Part shown: in pieces, positions 47,247 to 57,639 of the stretch
Numbering within the stretch: the stretch's first letter is position 1
Layout: every line of letters starts with the position of its first letter
DNA from: Rhizophagus irregularis
Lineage: Eukaryota > Glomeromycota > Glomeromycetes > Glomerales > Glomeraceae
DNA: 64,000 nt
Direction: 5' to 3'
NCBI RefSeq assembly: GCF_026210795.1
Contig: NC_089443.1
Span: 62,001-126,000 of the forward strand
Translations under genes and position numbers: made by a program
The notes under the pieces: model-generated
Database searches by the model: none
Told to the model about the DNA's origin: nothing
The model's input: only the letters and a program-made list of their open reading frames with translations

Positions 47247-47609
47247 CGTGAAATTACATAAAACCAATTTTCTAGTTGTAATGGCATAAAATAACTTTTT
47301 CTATAAAAAAAATTATAATTATAATTCTGTACTGCTATTTTAGCTCTTACTATTTGTCTGTAGTAACTATAATAATATTACATCATAACTAAAGAAAAAT
47401 AAAAAATGCTTTTTTGCTAATTGCTATATATATGTATACGAGTTAAAAGATCACAAATTGATGTGGAGCGAACTTAAATACTTTATTAATCTTTGTTAAC
47501 AATGTTTTCGTAATAATTATCTTACTAATTTTTTTCAATATAATGCGTGACATTGGGATGGTAAGTCAAGTAAATATATGTTCCCTAGTGAGACTACTGA
47601 AGGTGCGTT

Positions 47610-47905
47610 CTAAGATCTCCTTATTTTTTTGTATATACTTTGTGTATTAATCATTCTCCGGAAAAGCCTAGTCCTCCAGTTTCCTAGAGAGTAATGCCTA
47701 ATAGATTCGGGATCGTATGGACCATAACAGACAGTATCCGATTCTAGCTGCTTCTGATAATTTTTGTTACCGCTTCTAACTTTCAAAAATATGTCCCGAT
47801 TATGATGATAGTGCTCATGGTAAAATCCGAGCACATGCATCAGTTTATGCATAGCATTACCTATAGGATGTGGCCACTTTTCTTCGATTGCAATATCACA
47901 ACTTC
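47610..47905 (-). pseudogene. astacin-type (M12A) metalloprotease relic, catalytic Glu replaced
   Basis: The frame IEEKWPHPIGNAMHKLMHVL then GFYHEH aligns with the astacin zinc motif H-E-x-x-H-x-x-G-F-x-H-E. The catalytic glutamate is lysine (AAA). Downstream YGPYDPESIRHYS matches the Met-turn region S-x-M-H-Y, with the methionine replaced by arginine. The three zinc histidines remain. Upstream coding (DREGGNIEVV) is in another frame. Substitution of catalytic residues plus frame breaks indicate a pseudogene. The reading starts inside the domain, and no signal peptide is seen. Confidence 0.7.
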
Positions 47906-48289
47906 AATATTTCCACCTTCTCGATCATCGATCTTTACCCTACGTTTCATTACCATCACGAGATGATGCAATTAAAAAAAGTAAAAGACCATCAAAATAA
48001 ATTGATATTATCAGATATTAAAGATCAATGTATTCAGTGAAGAAAAAGACTTCAACAATAATTCTATACAAAATAATACGGGTATTTAATAATTAATAAC
48101 GTTTATAATTCTTATTAATTTGTTAAGAAAAAATATTTTTACATTAAAATTTACATTCAAGAAATTCAACCTTCATGTTTACATACACAAATCCACGAAT
48201 TGGCTACTTCGCCATCTACATCATCACCATCACGCGTCTATTCGTCTCAACCTGAAGAACTATGCCAACAGGTTCTTTAAATATTAAAC

Positions 48290-48553
48290 AAGACGCCGCT
48301 ACCTGGTATTCTTGCTAATTTAAATGAAATGGAATTTATAACAAATAATATAAAACGATTATCTGAAAATATACCTGATGGAGTAGACGACGAGGCCAGA
48401 AATTTGAATAAAAAAATAAAAGTAAAAGTAACTCTAGAAAGAATTAATGATAATGAAGATGTTAGAAATTTGAAGGATATTACGAATAAAAATATTTACC
48501 CGTTATCTCCTACAAAAAAGCAAAAACGCCATAATTCTAACGCTATATTCTAA
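48290..48553 (+). pseudogene. small basic ORF, probable gene fragment
   Basis: An open frame reads LNKTPLPGILANLNEMEFIT, DGVDDEARNLNKKIKVKVTL and NIYPLSPTKKQKRHNSNAIF with a stop at 48,551-48,553. The first Met is at 48,329, but the frame is open upstream and coding-like, so the true start or an upstream exon may be missing. The C-terminus looks like a nuclear localisation signal. No family recognised. Confidence 0.35.
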
Positions 48554-48922
48554 CATTTACAGTTGCTATATCATATACAACGTTTTTTAAGTTGGTTTAT
48601 AATAAAAGTATAACAAAAATGTTTAATTTTTTGTTATATGCATTGTTTTTTAATACTTTTTACGAAAGTAAATTGATTAAATTACGCGTTTTTAAGAAAA
48701 AGAAAATGACATTATTGTTTAACTGTCCGAACTGAATAAGGGGTAGCTCGGGAAAGTGGGTCGTGGATCGGTGATCGGCTGTGTAACATGAGGTGGTAAG
48801 ATTATTCGTATTTTTATCTTTCGTAAACAATTTTTTTTTGGATACAGAGCAAGCGCGACGGACTTTAACGGTTTCCGTTTTCCTAGTTTTAATTATATAG
48901 AAGATTAGAGGAAAGAAGAGAA

Positions 48923-49060
48923 ATGGAAATACAAACACGTACTAATTTAGTATTGGAAGATTTTATTGATCTTTCACAATCATTTGATAATATGGAAACT
49001 GTAGACTTAGAAAATAACGATAATGTAGATGTAAGAAATGTTTTGGAAACTAATCAGTAA
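48923..49060 (+). CDS. 45-residue acidic ORF, uncertain
   Basis: MEIQTRTNLVLEDFIDLSQS then FDNMETVDLENNDNVDVRNV, ending LETNQ and TAA. Codon use is protein-like and acidic. There is no recognised domain. It could be a small gene or the first exon or remnant of a larger one. 49,180-49,225 on the minus strand carries a Gln-rich piece (KQKQQRQQQQNQQ then TDADEILWFA) that is also a fragment. Confidence 0.3.
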   Translation: MEIQTRTNLVLEDFIDLSQSFDNMETVDLENNDNVDVRNVLETNQ

Positions 49061-49414
49061 TCAGTAATCACTCATAATATCTAGTATTGTATTAATCATA
49101 ATAAATAATAAACAGTTATAACGATAAATATGCAATTTGCATAAATCAAGCGAACCACAAGATTTCATCAGCATCGGTCTGCTGATTTTGTTGCTGTTGT
49201 CGCTGTTGCTTTTGTTTATTTAATTAGAATTGAAATATATTTTAGTAAGGGAATATTTAATGTATAATGCAAAATATAAAGAGTTAATATTAATGATGTT
49301 ATTAGTCAATTTTAGTGAATCTCGATAAAAATAATAATACTTTATTTATGAAATAAAAAAACATTGCCGAGGCAATAACTATTGCTATTACATGATACGA
49401 ATAGAAAATACTTA

Positions 49415-49811
49415 TTATTCATCTTGGAGGTATACGATGACATGAATAGGGCCTATTTCCCCATCATATTGAAGATAAGTAGGGTTTCCTTTAAGTCTAT
49501 TTATATCTTCCACGGAAAATGATAAGAAATCTTTTGGAAGGACTCCATCAATTCCCCTTATCTTTTTTCGGTAGTGTTCGCAGTAGAGACCAAAGCATGA
49601 TTGGCTTGAGCGAAATTTTTATTATATAGATCGAAGATTTTGTGAAGTAGCTTTTCCGGACCTTTCTGATTTCATCTCCCAAATTTTCAACGGTCAAATT
49701 ATTATCAATTTCTACGGGAAAAATATCTTTCTCAGCCTCACCACGAGTCAAAGCAGACGAGACGAATATTACTAGTAGAAGACATCTTGCTTTCCTAAAT
49801 ACAAGGCCCAT
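49415..49811 (-). pseudogene. secreted Crinkler-N-like protein with two frame breaks
   Basis: ATG 49,811 opens MGLVFRKARCLLLVIFVSSA (signal peptide), then EKDIFPVEIDNNLTVENLGD, which resembles the ubiquitin-like N-terminal domain of Crinkler-type effectors (an F-x-V-x-I-D...L...I pattern). The frame slips near 49,663. In the next frame GPEKLLHKIFDLYNKNFAQA continues to TTEKR and TAA. A second slip restores RGIDGVLPKDFLSFSVEDIN and ends PIHVIVYLQDE with TAA at 49,415. Two compensable one-base changes break the gene, and no GT-AG intron explains them. The domain assignment is tentative. Confidence 0.45.
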
Positions 49812-50267
49812 TGTGAGAAATTTTTCGCTTGAATGTATATAAAACTTCTGGCATAAAAATACCTTAAATTTTTTTGCGGGAAGGTTGGCTGACAGTAAAA
49901 TTGATAATTGATAATTACTTTTTAACTGGTTATTAATTAATTTGTGAAACATACAGCTTTTTAATAGTAATTCAATGCAAAAAGAAAAAAAAATAAAATA
50001 TGCATCTGTATATATTAACATGTATTCTACATATTTTGTTTCAAAATAAAGTTTTTGAGTAATTTAAAATGCCATTACTCACAGCCCATGCCAAATGAGA
50101 CGGTTATAGTGGAATTATTAAAAGATATGTCATCATTTTGGCTCATGTAACTGCATATTATATTAATGAAATAGTTTCAAAATTTTAATAAAATTATAAT
50201 ATTTATTTTAAATAGCAAATATAGTCAGAAAAATTTGGAGTATTTTTGCGATATGTCAGGAGTAAAA

Positions 50268-50445
50268 TTGACAAAATCCTAAAGATAGTTTAGCAATTTG
50301 TCCATTTTTATAAGTAAATTTCAGATGTACTGTACAGTATATTCAGTAAAGAACATTAAAAAATAAGCGTACAAAAAAAGGCTTTTCAAAGGAAATAAAA
50401 ATATTTAATTGGTTTGTGAGATGGTATCTGGAAATGCAAGAGATC
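50268..50445 (+). repeat. duplicated promoter-side block, direct copy
   Basis: Reverse complement of 45,395-45,560 and partly similar to 51,775-51,865 upstream of the membrane-protein ATG (AATAAG.GTACAA.AAAAGG and TTTGTGAGAT blocks). It lies about 280 bp beyond the 3' end of the gene. Confidence 0.65.
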
Positions 50446-50725
50446 ACGTTAAAGCCGGTGGGCAAAAAAAAAAATTCTGTATATATAGTATATCATTATT
50501 GTATTAGTTGAACGAAAAAAAAATACTTAAAATAGAGCTACAATTTAAATTCGAAACCCGATAAATATAAATTTTACATTATTAAACAAAAAAATTAAAT
50601 AATTGGCATTGCTTTTTTGATTGTACAGAAATAATTTACAAAATATACTGCAAATTACATAATGTTGATAAATATTTAATTGCTAGACGTGATAAAGGGA
50701 GGGATCAAAGCCAAGTACTCAAGTC

Positions 50726-51766
50726 TTATTTCGTGTATAAACTTCTAATATTTCTAAATCGATCATTATGCACAGGATCTTTGTGTTCTGTAATCTCATC
50801 TTCATCCAGAAAGAAAAAATATTTTACAGATAAGTGAAAATTTTCTTTAAGGCTATTTGAATTCTCTATGAAAATAAAATTTAAAAAACCAACTCCAAAT
50901 TTGATCCCCTTAGGTGAATCATAGCGGAAAATTAATGTCACACAATTTACGTATAATAATAAGTAAAACTTCGTGAAATAGGCATTTATAGGGAATAACC
51001 ACAATTCTGTGACAATTATTCCATGTAGAATAGACCAAATAATAAAACGAGTAATTGTTTCGATAAGTTTTTTGTTTTTACGTTCATTCTCCTCATTCTT
51101 CTTATTCTTCTTATCCTCCTTCTCATCCTCCTTACGATAAAAAATCAACGATTGTATAATTAAATAGAATATTATCACCATACATGGAAAGAATTCCCAT
51201 AAATAATATTTGTAGTCAGCCTTAGTCAAGGACTCTTCCGGCAAGAATTTGTACATGAATATCAGACTAAAAATAATTAGAATAGTCTGAGATATTATTA
51301 AAGAAAATAGTATGCGGTGTATCCAAACTTTCCATGTTATTTTTTCGTACACATATTTCATACTATATTTCACATCTCCCTCATGGTTTAATTTCTCATG
51401 GTTTAACTCCCCATGATTTAACTCCTCATGATTTAACTCCTCATGGTTTAACTTCTCATGGTTTAACTCCCCATGGTTTAACCAAACTCGCGTAGCGACA
51501 AAGAAAAAAAGGACAAAAGATACATGAATTGTATAAAAAATATTCAACCAAATAATATTAACGTTTTTAATCCACATCAAAATTAACGTTCCAATGAAAG
51601 GAGTACCAAGGAAAATAGCATCATCAAATATTCTTCCGCCAGTAGAACTGTTATAGTTCCAATTATCATCAAGGAAGTTCATAGTAAAAAGGAATATTGG
51701 TAACAAATTATAAACAAAGGAGTCCAATATATCAGATTCAGACGTATATTCAGTACTATCGGCCAT
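50726..51766 (-). CDS. multipass membrane protein with LNHEE pentapeptide repeats
   Basis: A single exon of 346 residues. About seven hydrophobic segments are visible, for example NLLPIFLFTMNFL, IFLGTPFIGTLILMWI, IFYTIHVSFVLFFFVA, RILFSLIISQTILIIFSLIF, FFPCMVIIFYLIIQSLIF, FIIWSILHGIIVTELW and FYLLLYVNCVTLIF. Between the third and fourth is a hydrophilic loop of seven pentapeptides (LNHGE, LNHEK, LNHEE, LNHEE, LNHGE, LNHEK, LNHEG), with near-identical 15-bp DNA units. A Lys/Glu-rich loop follows the fifth. The C-terminus is HKDPVHNDRFRNIRSLYTK. The family is not recognised. Its 3' part and upstream block are duplicated near 45.4-46.2 kb. Confidence 0.72.
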   Translation of the reverse strand: MADSTEYTSESDILDSFVYNLLPIFLFTMNFLDDNWNYNSSTGGRIFDDAIFLGTPFIGTLILMWIKNVNIIWLNIFYTIHVSFVLFFFVATRVWLNHGELNHEKLNHEELNHEELNHGELNHEKLNHEGDVKYSMKYVYEKITWKVWIHRILFSLIISQTILIIFSLIFMYKFLPEESLTKADYKYYLWEFFPCMVIIFYLIIQSLIFYRKEDEKEDKKNKKNEENERKNKKLIETITRFIIWSILHGIIVTELWLFPINAYFTKFYLLLYVNCVTLIFRYDSPKGIKFGVGFLNFIFIENSNSLKENFHLSVKYFFFLDEDEITEHKDPVHNDRFRNIRSLYTK

Positions 51767-52318
51767 GGTTGAAGGGAGAATATTGAAAAATAAGAGTACA
51801 ACAAAAGGTTTTCAAGAAAAAAAAAGTATTTAAATGGGTTTTGTGAGATACCATTCATGCAACATCTAAGTAACTGGTGCAACCATTACTATTGTAATAT
51901 ACGAAAAAGATATTTAAAATAGAGGTCATGCATTTACCCAGGCCCGGACCCAGACCAGAATTCTTCGTAGTACATGTGATTTACATGAAAAACAAAAATT
52001 TGACTTTTTTAATATTAATAGTGACACTTTGTAACTTTGTTAGGATGCAACATTGATCGGCAATCATGTGACAAACGACATAGAAACATCATGCGTGTCT
52101 CTTTGCTATAGTATTAATTACAAAAAAAAATTATTTTTCTGGGTGATGTGGCAGTTAGAGTATCAAAAAGGTTTCTTGAAAATTTCAGTGGCTTTGAACA
52201 AATATATTTATTATTTATTTATTTTTTTTTTTTCCGCAGCGCATTTGCAGTTTTATTAAAGTAAAAAAATAAAAAGATATATACAAAGTAAAATTTCCTA
52301 ATAACTACTCTAATATAA

Positions 52319-52473
52319 TTAAACTACAAACCACTCATCATACCAGTAGTACTCCACGTGTGCACTGTCGAGTGATCGTTTGACTCCGTAGGTAGACTTC
52401 ATTTAGTAACGGGTCATCTTAGCCATAAAGGCCCTATCTTCAATGTCTGGTGATCACGGGACCCAATATTTAT
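52319..52473 (-). pseudogene. short coding relic with two stops
   Basis: Frame NKYWVP-stop-SPDIEDRAFMAKMTRY-stop-MKSTYGVKRSLDSAHVEYYW then YDEWFVV and TAA. GC content is above background. Two in-frame stops (TGA, TAA) within 50 codons. Probably the C-terminus of a dispersed gene or transposon protein. Confidence 0.35.
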
Positions 52474-52522
52474 TATTTAGTTCATACTATACAAATTTTA
52501 CTAATTGTAATTATATTATAAT

Positions 52523-52948
52523 TAGGGATGGGATTGGTTCGATTACGTAATTTTGAGCAGTTTTTGGAACCGATCAAAATCCTGTGGGTTTCGAACTTAT
52601 ACAAGCCAAAAATCTTATTGGGAATAGAGAAACACTAATATTTTTACAATAAATAAAAAAAAAGAAAATTTATAAGTTAAAACAATTTTTAATAGCTTTT
52701 AAAAATTGAACCGAACTGGTTCCGAACCAGTTCTAAAAACCGGTTCAAAATATGATTAACATCAAAATTATAATGATCATGAACCAACTATTAATTGTTA
52801 ACCAATCAAAATTTTTTTAATGTATAATCCACATATTTTCAACTTGTGTCTTTAATTTGACACATGTAGCTCATATTTTTCTTAATGGAAACTGACATGG
52901 AACTAACGGTGAACCGAAATGGAACCGAACGAACCGTCCCCATCCCTA
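52523..52948. mobile_element. hAT-type MITE, 426 bp
   Basis: Ends are TAGGGATGGGATTGGTTCG and its inverse CGAACCGTCCCCATCCCTA, flanked by ATTATAAT on both sides (52,515-52,522 and 52,949-52,956). Eight-bp flanks and TAGGG ends fit hAT. ATTATAAT is its own reverse complement, so it might instead extend the inverted repeat. The interior has CCGAAC/GGTTCG motifs and no coding frame. Confidence 0.72.
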
Positions 52949-53000
52949 ATTATAATTAGAAATAATTGAATTAGCTATAGTAGTAATTATAATAATATTT

Positions 53001-53580
53001 TTAAATGTTGAAAACAAAAAGGTGTTCGGCAATATCAAAATTGCCTTTTTTACTGACTTGGACTTCAAACACCCGACCCACATCTACAGTGTTATCTTTC
53101 ATGCCTGGACCACTTATTGCTAACAAGCACAGAGAGTGCATTTGATAAAGATTGCTGATCTGCAAACAAAAACGCACAATCAAATGGAAGTCCTTGTGGA
53201 GGAAGCATGAAGCAATTGAAGCATGTATCCCAATTGGGATCAGATTACTCAATTATGTAATATTTATGTTATACACGTACAATAACAAGAGTTGTTTTGA
53301 TATGTTGTAGATTTTTTAATCTTATTACCAATAAACCATTCAATTAGGAGTAATGGGTCTTCAAAAAGTTCATTATCATAGTAGTCTTCATTTTTATGAT
53401 TTTTTATCACTTGTTTAGCCCATCTATGAACGATGTCTATAGACGTTTCATTTAAATTCTCTAAATTTTTATCTATCAAGAAAATTATTTTAGTTCTAAA
53501 CTAACAAATAATTAACATTATATTTAAAAGAATATGCTTGAAAATAAACACTAACCTTTTGAAGATTTATTGAATAATTC
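53001..53580 (-). pseudogene. two-exon-like relic, helical protein
   Basis: ILKYIKELFNKSSK ends at a GTTAGT donor near 53,555 and continues after TTGATAG near 53,472 as DKNLENLNETSIDIVHRWAK, QVIKNHKNEDYYDNELFEDP, LLLIEWFIGNK. The phases fit. After that the frame decays and the lower part (53,001-53,252) is doubtful. It resembles helical linkers of Sel1/kinase-type expanded families, but I cannot name it. Confidence 0.35.
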
Positions 53581-53641
53581 CTTAATGTATTTTAAAATGT
53601 TTTTTTTTAGTATAATATTTTGTTAATGTCAGTGTTTATTA

Positions 53642-53867
53642 CAGCAAATTTCAAAATATACGGGACACTTGAGAAATTTGATTGTCGGGTTGTCGGGTAG
53701 CCAGGTTACTCGGCAGTAGGTTGTTTATTAGAAAAGTATAAATAACACGTGACGAGTATAATGAATAGTAGTATATCGATTATATAATAACCTACTGCCG
53801 AAAGAACCTACTGACAACTCCCGACAATCAAATTTTTCAAGTATCCCGTATATTTTGAAATTTACTA
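53642..53867. mobile_element. mariner-like MITE, 226 bp
   Basis: Left end CAGCAAATTTCAAAATATAC and right end GTATATTTTGAAATTTACTA form an inverted repeat of about 45 bp that extends through CGGGACACTTGAGAAATTTG and ATTGTCGGG with a few mismatches. A TA dinucleotide flanks both sides (53,640-53,641 and 53,868-53,869). Inner arms CGGCAGTAGGTT/AACCTACTGCCG add a second stem. Noncoding. Confidence 0.8.
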
Positions 53868-54184
53868 TAATACTACCCGAAAAATTCCACGATTTATCAG
53901 TAGGTACAGGGTTTTCAATTAGTTAAAATCCTATGTCACAAAACAAGTCATCACTAATTTGGTCACGTGCTATTAGTTGTTATTACACTTAACGGCCTTT
54001 ACGCTCATAATGCTGGCTCTGTGCAGAATTTTTCTGTATTATTGTGAATACATGTAATTTATATTGTAAGTTAGTTACATCAATCCCTTATAACTTACAT
54101 CATATATTATAAGATATGTAAAATTACGGTCTTAAAAAATTTGATTGTTACGCATTAAGTGATTTTGGACTAACTAATTATTCA

Positions 54185-54234
54185 GATTTTTATTACAACT
54201 GCTCGCAGTCTGCGGGCAAGTTGTAATAAAAATC
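54185..54234. repeat. near-perfect 50-bp palindrome
   Basis: GATTTTTATTACAACT pairs exactly with AGTTGTAATAAAAATC, and the centre GCTCGCAG/CTGCGGGC pairs with one mismatch. It is flanked by CA on the left and CATACTG on the right. It may be a tiny foldback element. Confidence 0.7.
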
Positions 54235-54647
54235 CATACTGCTAGATGATAAATGTTATTGTGACTCACTAGCACATCATTGTATTATGTAATGACTAGA
54301 ACTTTACTTAGCGTTTCTAACACTATTTGTGAAATTGGCTAAAGCCACACCGATTACAATTCCTAAGCAGACTACTAATTATGTAATGAATCAGATTAAC
54401 AGATAAAACTTTACAGAATGATATATAAGAAAAAAGAGGTTTTGAAGTTGGAGATGAAGTAAATATTCCATTTTCATATAAAACTTCTTTTGACTTGTTT
54501 GGGAGACAAGCAATTAAGGTATTATAATTACAAACGTTCCTCCAAAAGATTCTCACTGCAATCTTACATCAAAAAGTCCAACCATTTTGGTTAAAATTTG
54601 CAATTTGGATTGATTCAAGTGTTGTACAGCATATGAACTTAATCGTA

Positions 54648-55080
54648 CAGACCCTGGCGAAAAGAATGGCAGTCAATTTTTTAATAATAATTACAAATTG
54701 TAATAATAAATTATTAATATTTTTTTTTTTTATATTCTGAAAAATAGACAAAAAATATAATATTTGATATGGCCTCCATTTGCATTAATACATGTTTTAA
54801 TATAACGTGACATGCTTTTAACACAATTAATAATTACGGTATTAAGTCAAAAAAATTTTCTTTTAAAATATTTTTTTTGTGTGACTATACTCTTAACCTT
54901 TTCCTCAACATTTTTCTTCAAAACAGCCCACACATTCTCATTGTGTTGAAATCTGGGCTGTAGGAAGGCCAAGGAAAGATCCAACTTAGAAGGTGAGCTC
55001 TTAGATCATTTTGAACATCACGGGAAGTGTGTTTCAGGTCATTATCTTGTTGATAAAACTTTTAATGGACCAATTTTGCA
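54648..55080 (-). pseudogene. Tc1/mariner transposase relic, 3' half
   Basis: On the minus strand FYQQDNDLKHTSRDVQN carries the second catalytic Asp motif (QQDND-KHTS). WPSYSPDFN follows, then a frameshift within NPIENVW (reading NENVWAVLKKNVEEKVKSIV in the shifted frame), and a C-terminus VKSMSRYIKTCINANGGHIK typical of Tc1 proteins. Everything before the QQDND block is missing. At the outer end TACAGACCCTGGCGAAAAGA (54,647 on) is probably the terminal inverted repeat. Confidence 0.75.
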
Positions 55081-55125
55081 TATCTATATAAATTATTTAC
55101 CATTTACAATAACTTCAATCTTAAA

Positions 55126-55404
55126 ATGACTTCATTTTTTTCATTTCAACTTATCGACCCTAATATTAAATGTTGCTGTATTAATATTCAAGTCAGTGAG
55201 AATAACAATACAAAAGAATTTCGTGCACATTCAATAATTTTACGTTCTCATTTTCCTTATTATAAAGGTACTTTTCATCTTGTTTTTATACAAAATTTAT
55301 CCAGACAAGTCATAATGTACGCAATATCCAATATAACGTTGAAGAAATTTCAAGTATTAGGTATTAGAAATAGGGTTAAATATTTAGAGGTTGAAACTGG
55401 TTAA
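55126..55404 (+). pseudogene. BTB/POZ domain fragment
   Basis: MTSFFSFQLIDPNIKCCCIN then IQVSENNNTKEFRAHSIILR and SHFPYYKGTF match the first half of a BTB domain (the V-G-E-x...F-x-A-H-x-x-I-L-x-x-R-S-x-Y-F pattern). The second half (NITLKKFQVLGI) is corrupted and stops early. BTB-TLDc and BTB-kelch genes are expanded in these fungi. Truncated by, or next to, the Tc1 relic. Confidence 0.6.
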
Positions 55405-56051
55405 GCTCGTATTTATTAATTTGACGCATTATTTAATCCAATAGCCAATCTGAATATATTGATGATTATAAATAAATTGTAACATAATGTAAAAGAGTAA
55501 GAGAAACCATCTAAAAATGTTTTATTATATTCACTAAATATATATTGTATTATAACTACAAAAACAAACTTTAAAGATTACAGTTTACAACAACCAGTAA
55601 AATGACGATTTCCAGACAATTATATGTCTTGTTTATTATTTCATTACGCAAATTTTATAGTAATAACTGTCAACTGATGAGATTTGTAGATTTGTACTGG
55701 CTGTGAAAATTTGGGTGATTAGTATAGATAACTGATTAATTTAGCTATATTAAACAAGCTCTAACTGATCATCAATCTGAATAAAAATTCAGATCCAGAT
55801 GGTTTAAACCATCTTTTTACAACTGGTTTCAATTTCAAGAGATTTGAATAATGATTTTTTTTATTGAAGAAAAGTTGTTGATATGATTAATTATATAAAA
55901 AAGAGATATATTGGATTAAAAATTGCCAATAATATTATTAATTTCAAGATTATATGTAATTATGTATTGTTAGTATATATTATATAAATTTAGAAACATC
56001 AGCTACAATTTCAAATCATGTAAATCAGTCACGTCCAGTAACATTATATTA

Positions 56052-57286
56052 GAGCGTCCTTATCCTAGATCCCTGGTTCAGGTTTTTTATTCTAGACTCC
56101 TAGGGTTCAGGCTTCTTATCCTAGACCTTCCTTAAATATGATTGGTTTAATCAGCCACCAAAATCCATTAGACAAGACTTATTTTTGCATAACATTTATC
56201 TTAGAAAATTTTTCACGATATACTGTATACACACGTAACAACCATAACATTCATCTTAGAAAAATTTTCATAAATTTTTTTATAATATATACATTAATAC
56301 ACGCGTAATATTTTTATCAGCATAAATTTTTTTTTATAATATATACATTAATACGCGCGTAATATTTTTATCTTAGAAATTTTCATAAATTTTTTTATAA
56401 TACTTATACGCTAATATGCGCGTAATATTTATAGAAATTTTTCGAGATTTTTAAATTAATTTTTTTATTAAAACAATATTTCACAACGAGATACAAAGTA
56501 TGAGCATTTTTCTTGGAATATTTTATGACAAAAAATTAAACTAAACCAAATATTAGAAATGTTTATCAAATATTTGACAACTGGGTAAAGAATTATCTAT
56601 TATATTATTATTTATTCTCTCCTTACAAAATAACCTTGTATTAAAAAAAATACCATTATTAATTATTAAAGTGAAAATATTTCACAAATTTCCATTGAAA
56701 TTTTGTAAATACGAGTATTCAAACAATTTTATTTTTAACATACCAACCAAAGCCAATTAATTTAATTAGAATGCTAAAATTATACTATGAAAATCTACAA
56801 AAAGTACGTACATATTAGTAAAATCACAAACTTTAGTTGAAAGAAGTTTCAAACAATACATACCGTAATAATTTAATCCAAACTCAAAGAAACCAGAATA
56901 AACTTACCTATTGCAAGTGTTAAAGCGTAATTATTAGAGAAAGAACACTTTGTATTTATTAGATTTAAAATTTTTGATAAAAAAGATTTTTTATTGTTCT
57001 AATAAACACTAATTATGAAAATAATGGTAATAAAAAAATATTTATTATAAAAAAAAAGAAAAATAATTTGTGTAGAAAAAAATAATATAAAGAAAAAAAC
57101 CAAATGAAAGAGTAGGGTAAGAAAAAGAGTGAGCGTAGTGTTTATTTTGTGTGAAAAAAAAAATGGTGGTAAATAAACAAATGAGGCTGATAATGATCAG
57201 CTGTGCTACAAGGTCTAAGATAAGAGGTCTGGACCCCCTAGGTTTAGGATAAGAAGCCTAAAACCCCCAGTCTAGGTTAAGTTTTC
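56052..57286. mobile_element. 1.2-kb non-autonomous TIR element with 11-bp direct repeats
   Basis: About 80-100 bp at each end form an inverted repeat built of CCTAGG/TAGGATAAGAAGCCTGAACC-like units (left 56,060-56,135, right 57,208-57,280). ACATTATATTA flanks both sides (56,041-56,051 and 57,287-57,297) as a direct repeat. Long TIRs and 9-11 bp duplications suggest a Mutator-like (MULE) family. The interior is AT-rich, has tandem ATACATTAATACGCGCGTAA-type units at 56,285-56,425, and no transposase. Confidence 0.65.
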
Positions 57287-57639
57287 ACATTATATTATTC
57301 AAAAAAAGTAAATAATCATAAGACTATTATGTCATCTCTTTTAAAGAATTACTAATAATCAGTAACTATAGAAACAATATTTATGTTGATTATGATATAA
57401 TTTTTATACTTTGACTATAACTAGAAAATTTATATAAAAGGCCTTTCCATCTACAAATTTTTTTAAAAAAATTCTCACTTCCTTTCTTCACAGCTGAGTA
57501 GCCAAAAAGACTATCAGTTTTTCTTTCTCTTCAGCGAAGTAAACAAAAAAAAGCTATTCTTCCCACTTTATATTTCCTATTTATTTTTAGTAATGACTTA
57601 AACATAAACCAAAAAAACAAAGCTTTTTTTGCAGAAGTA

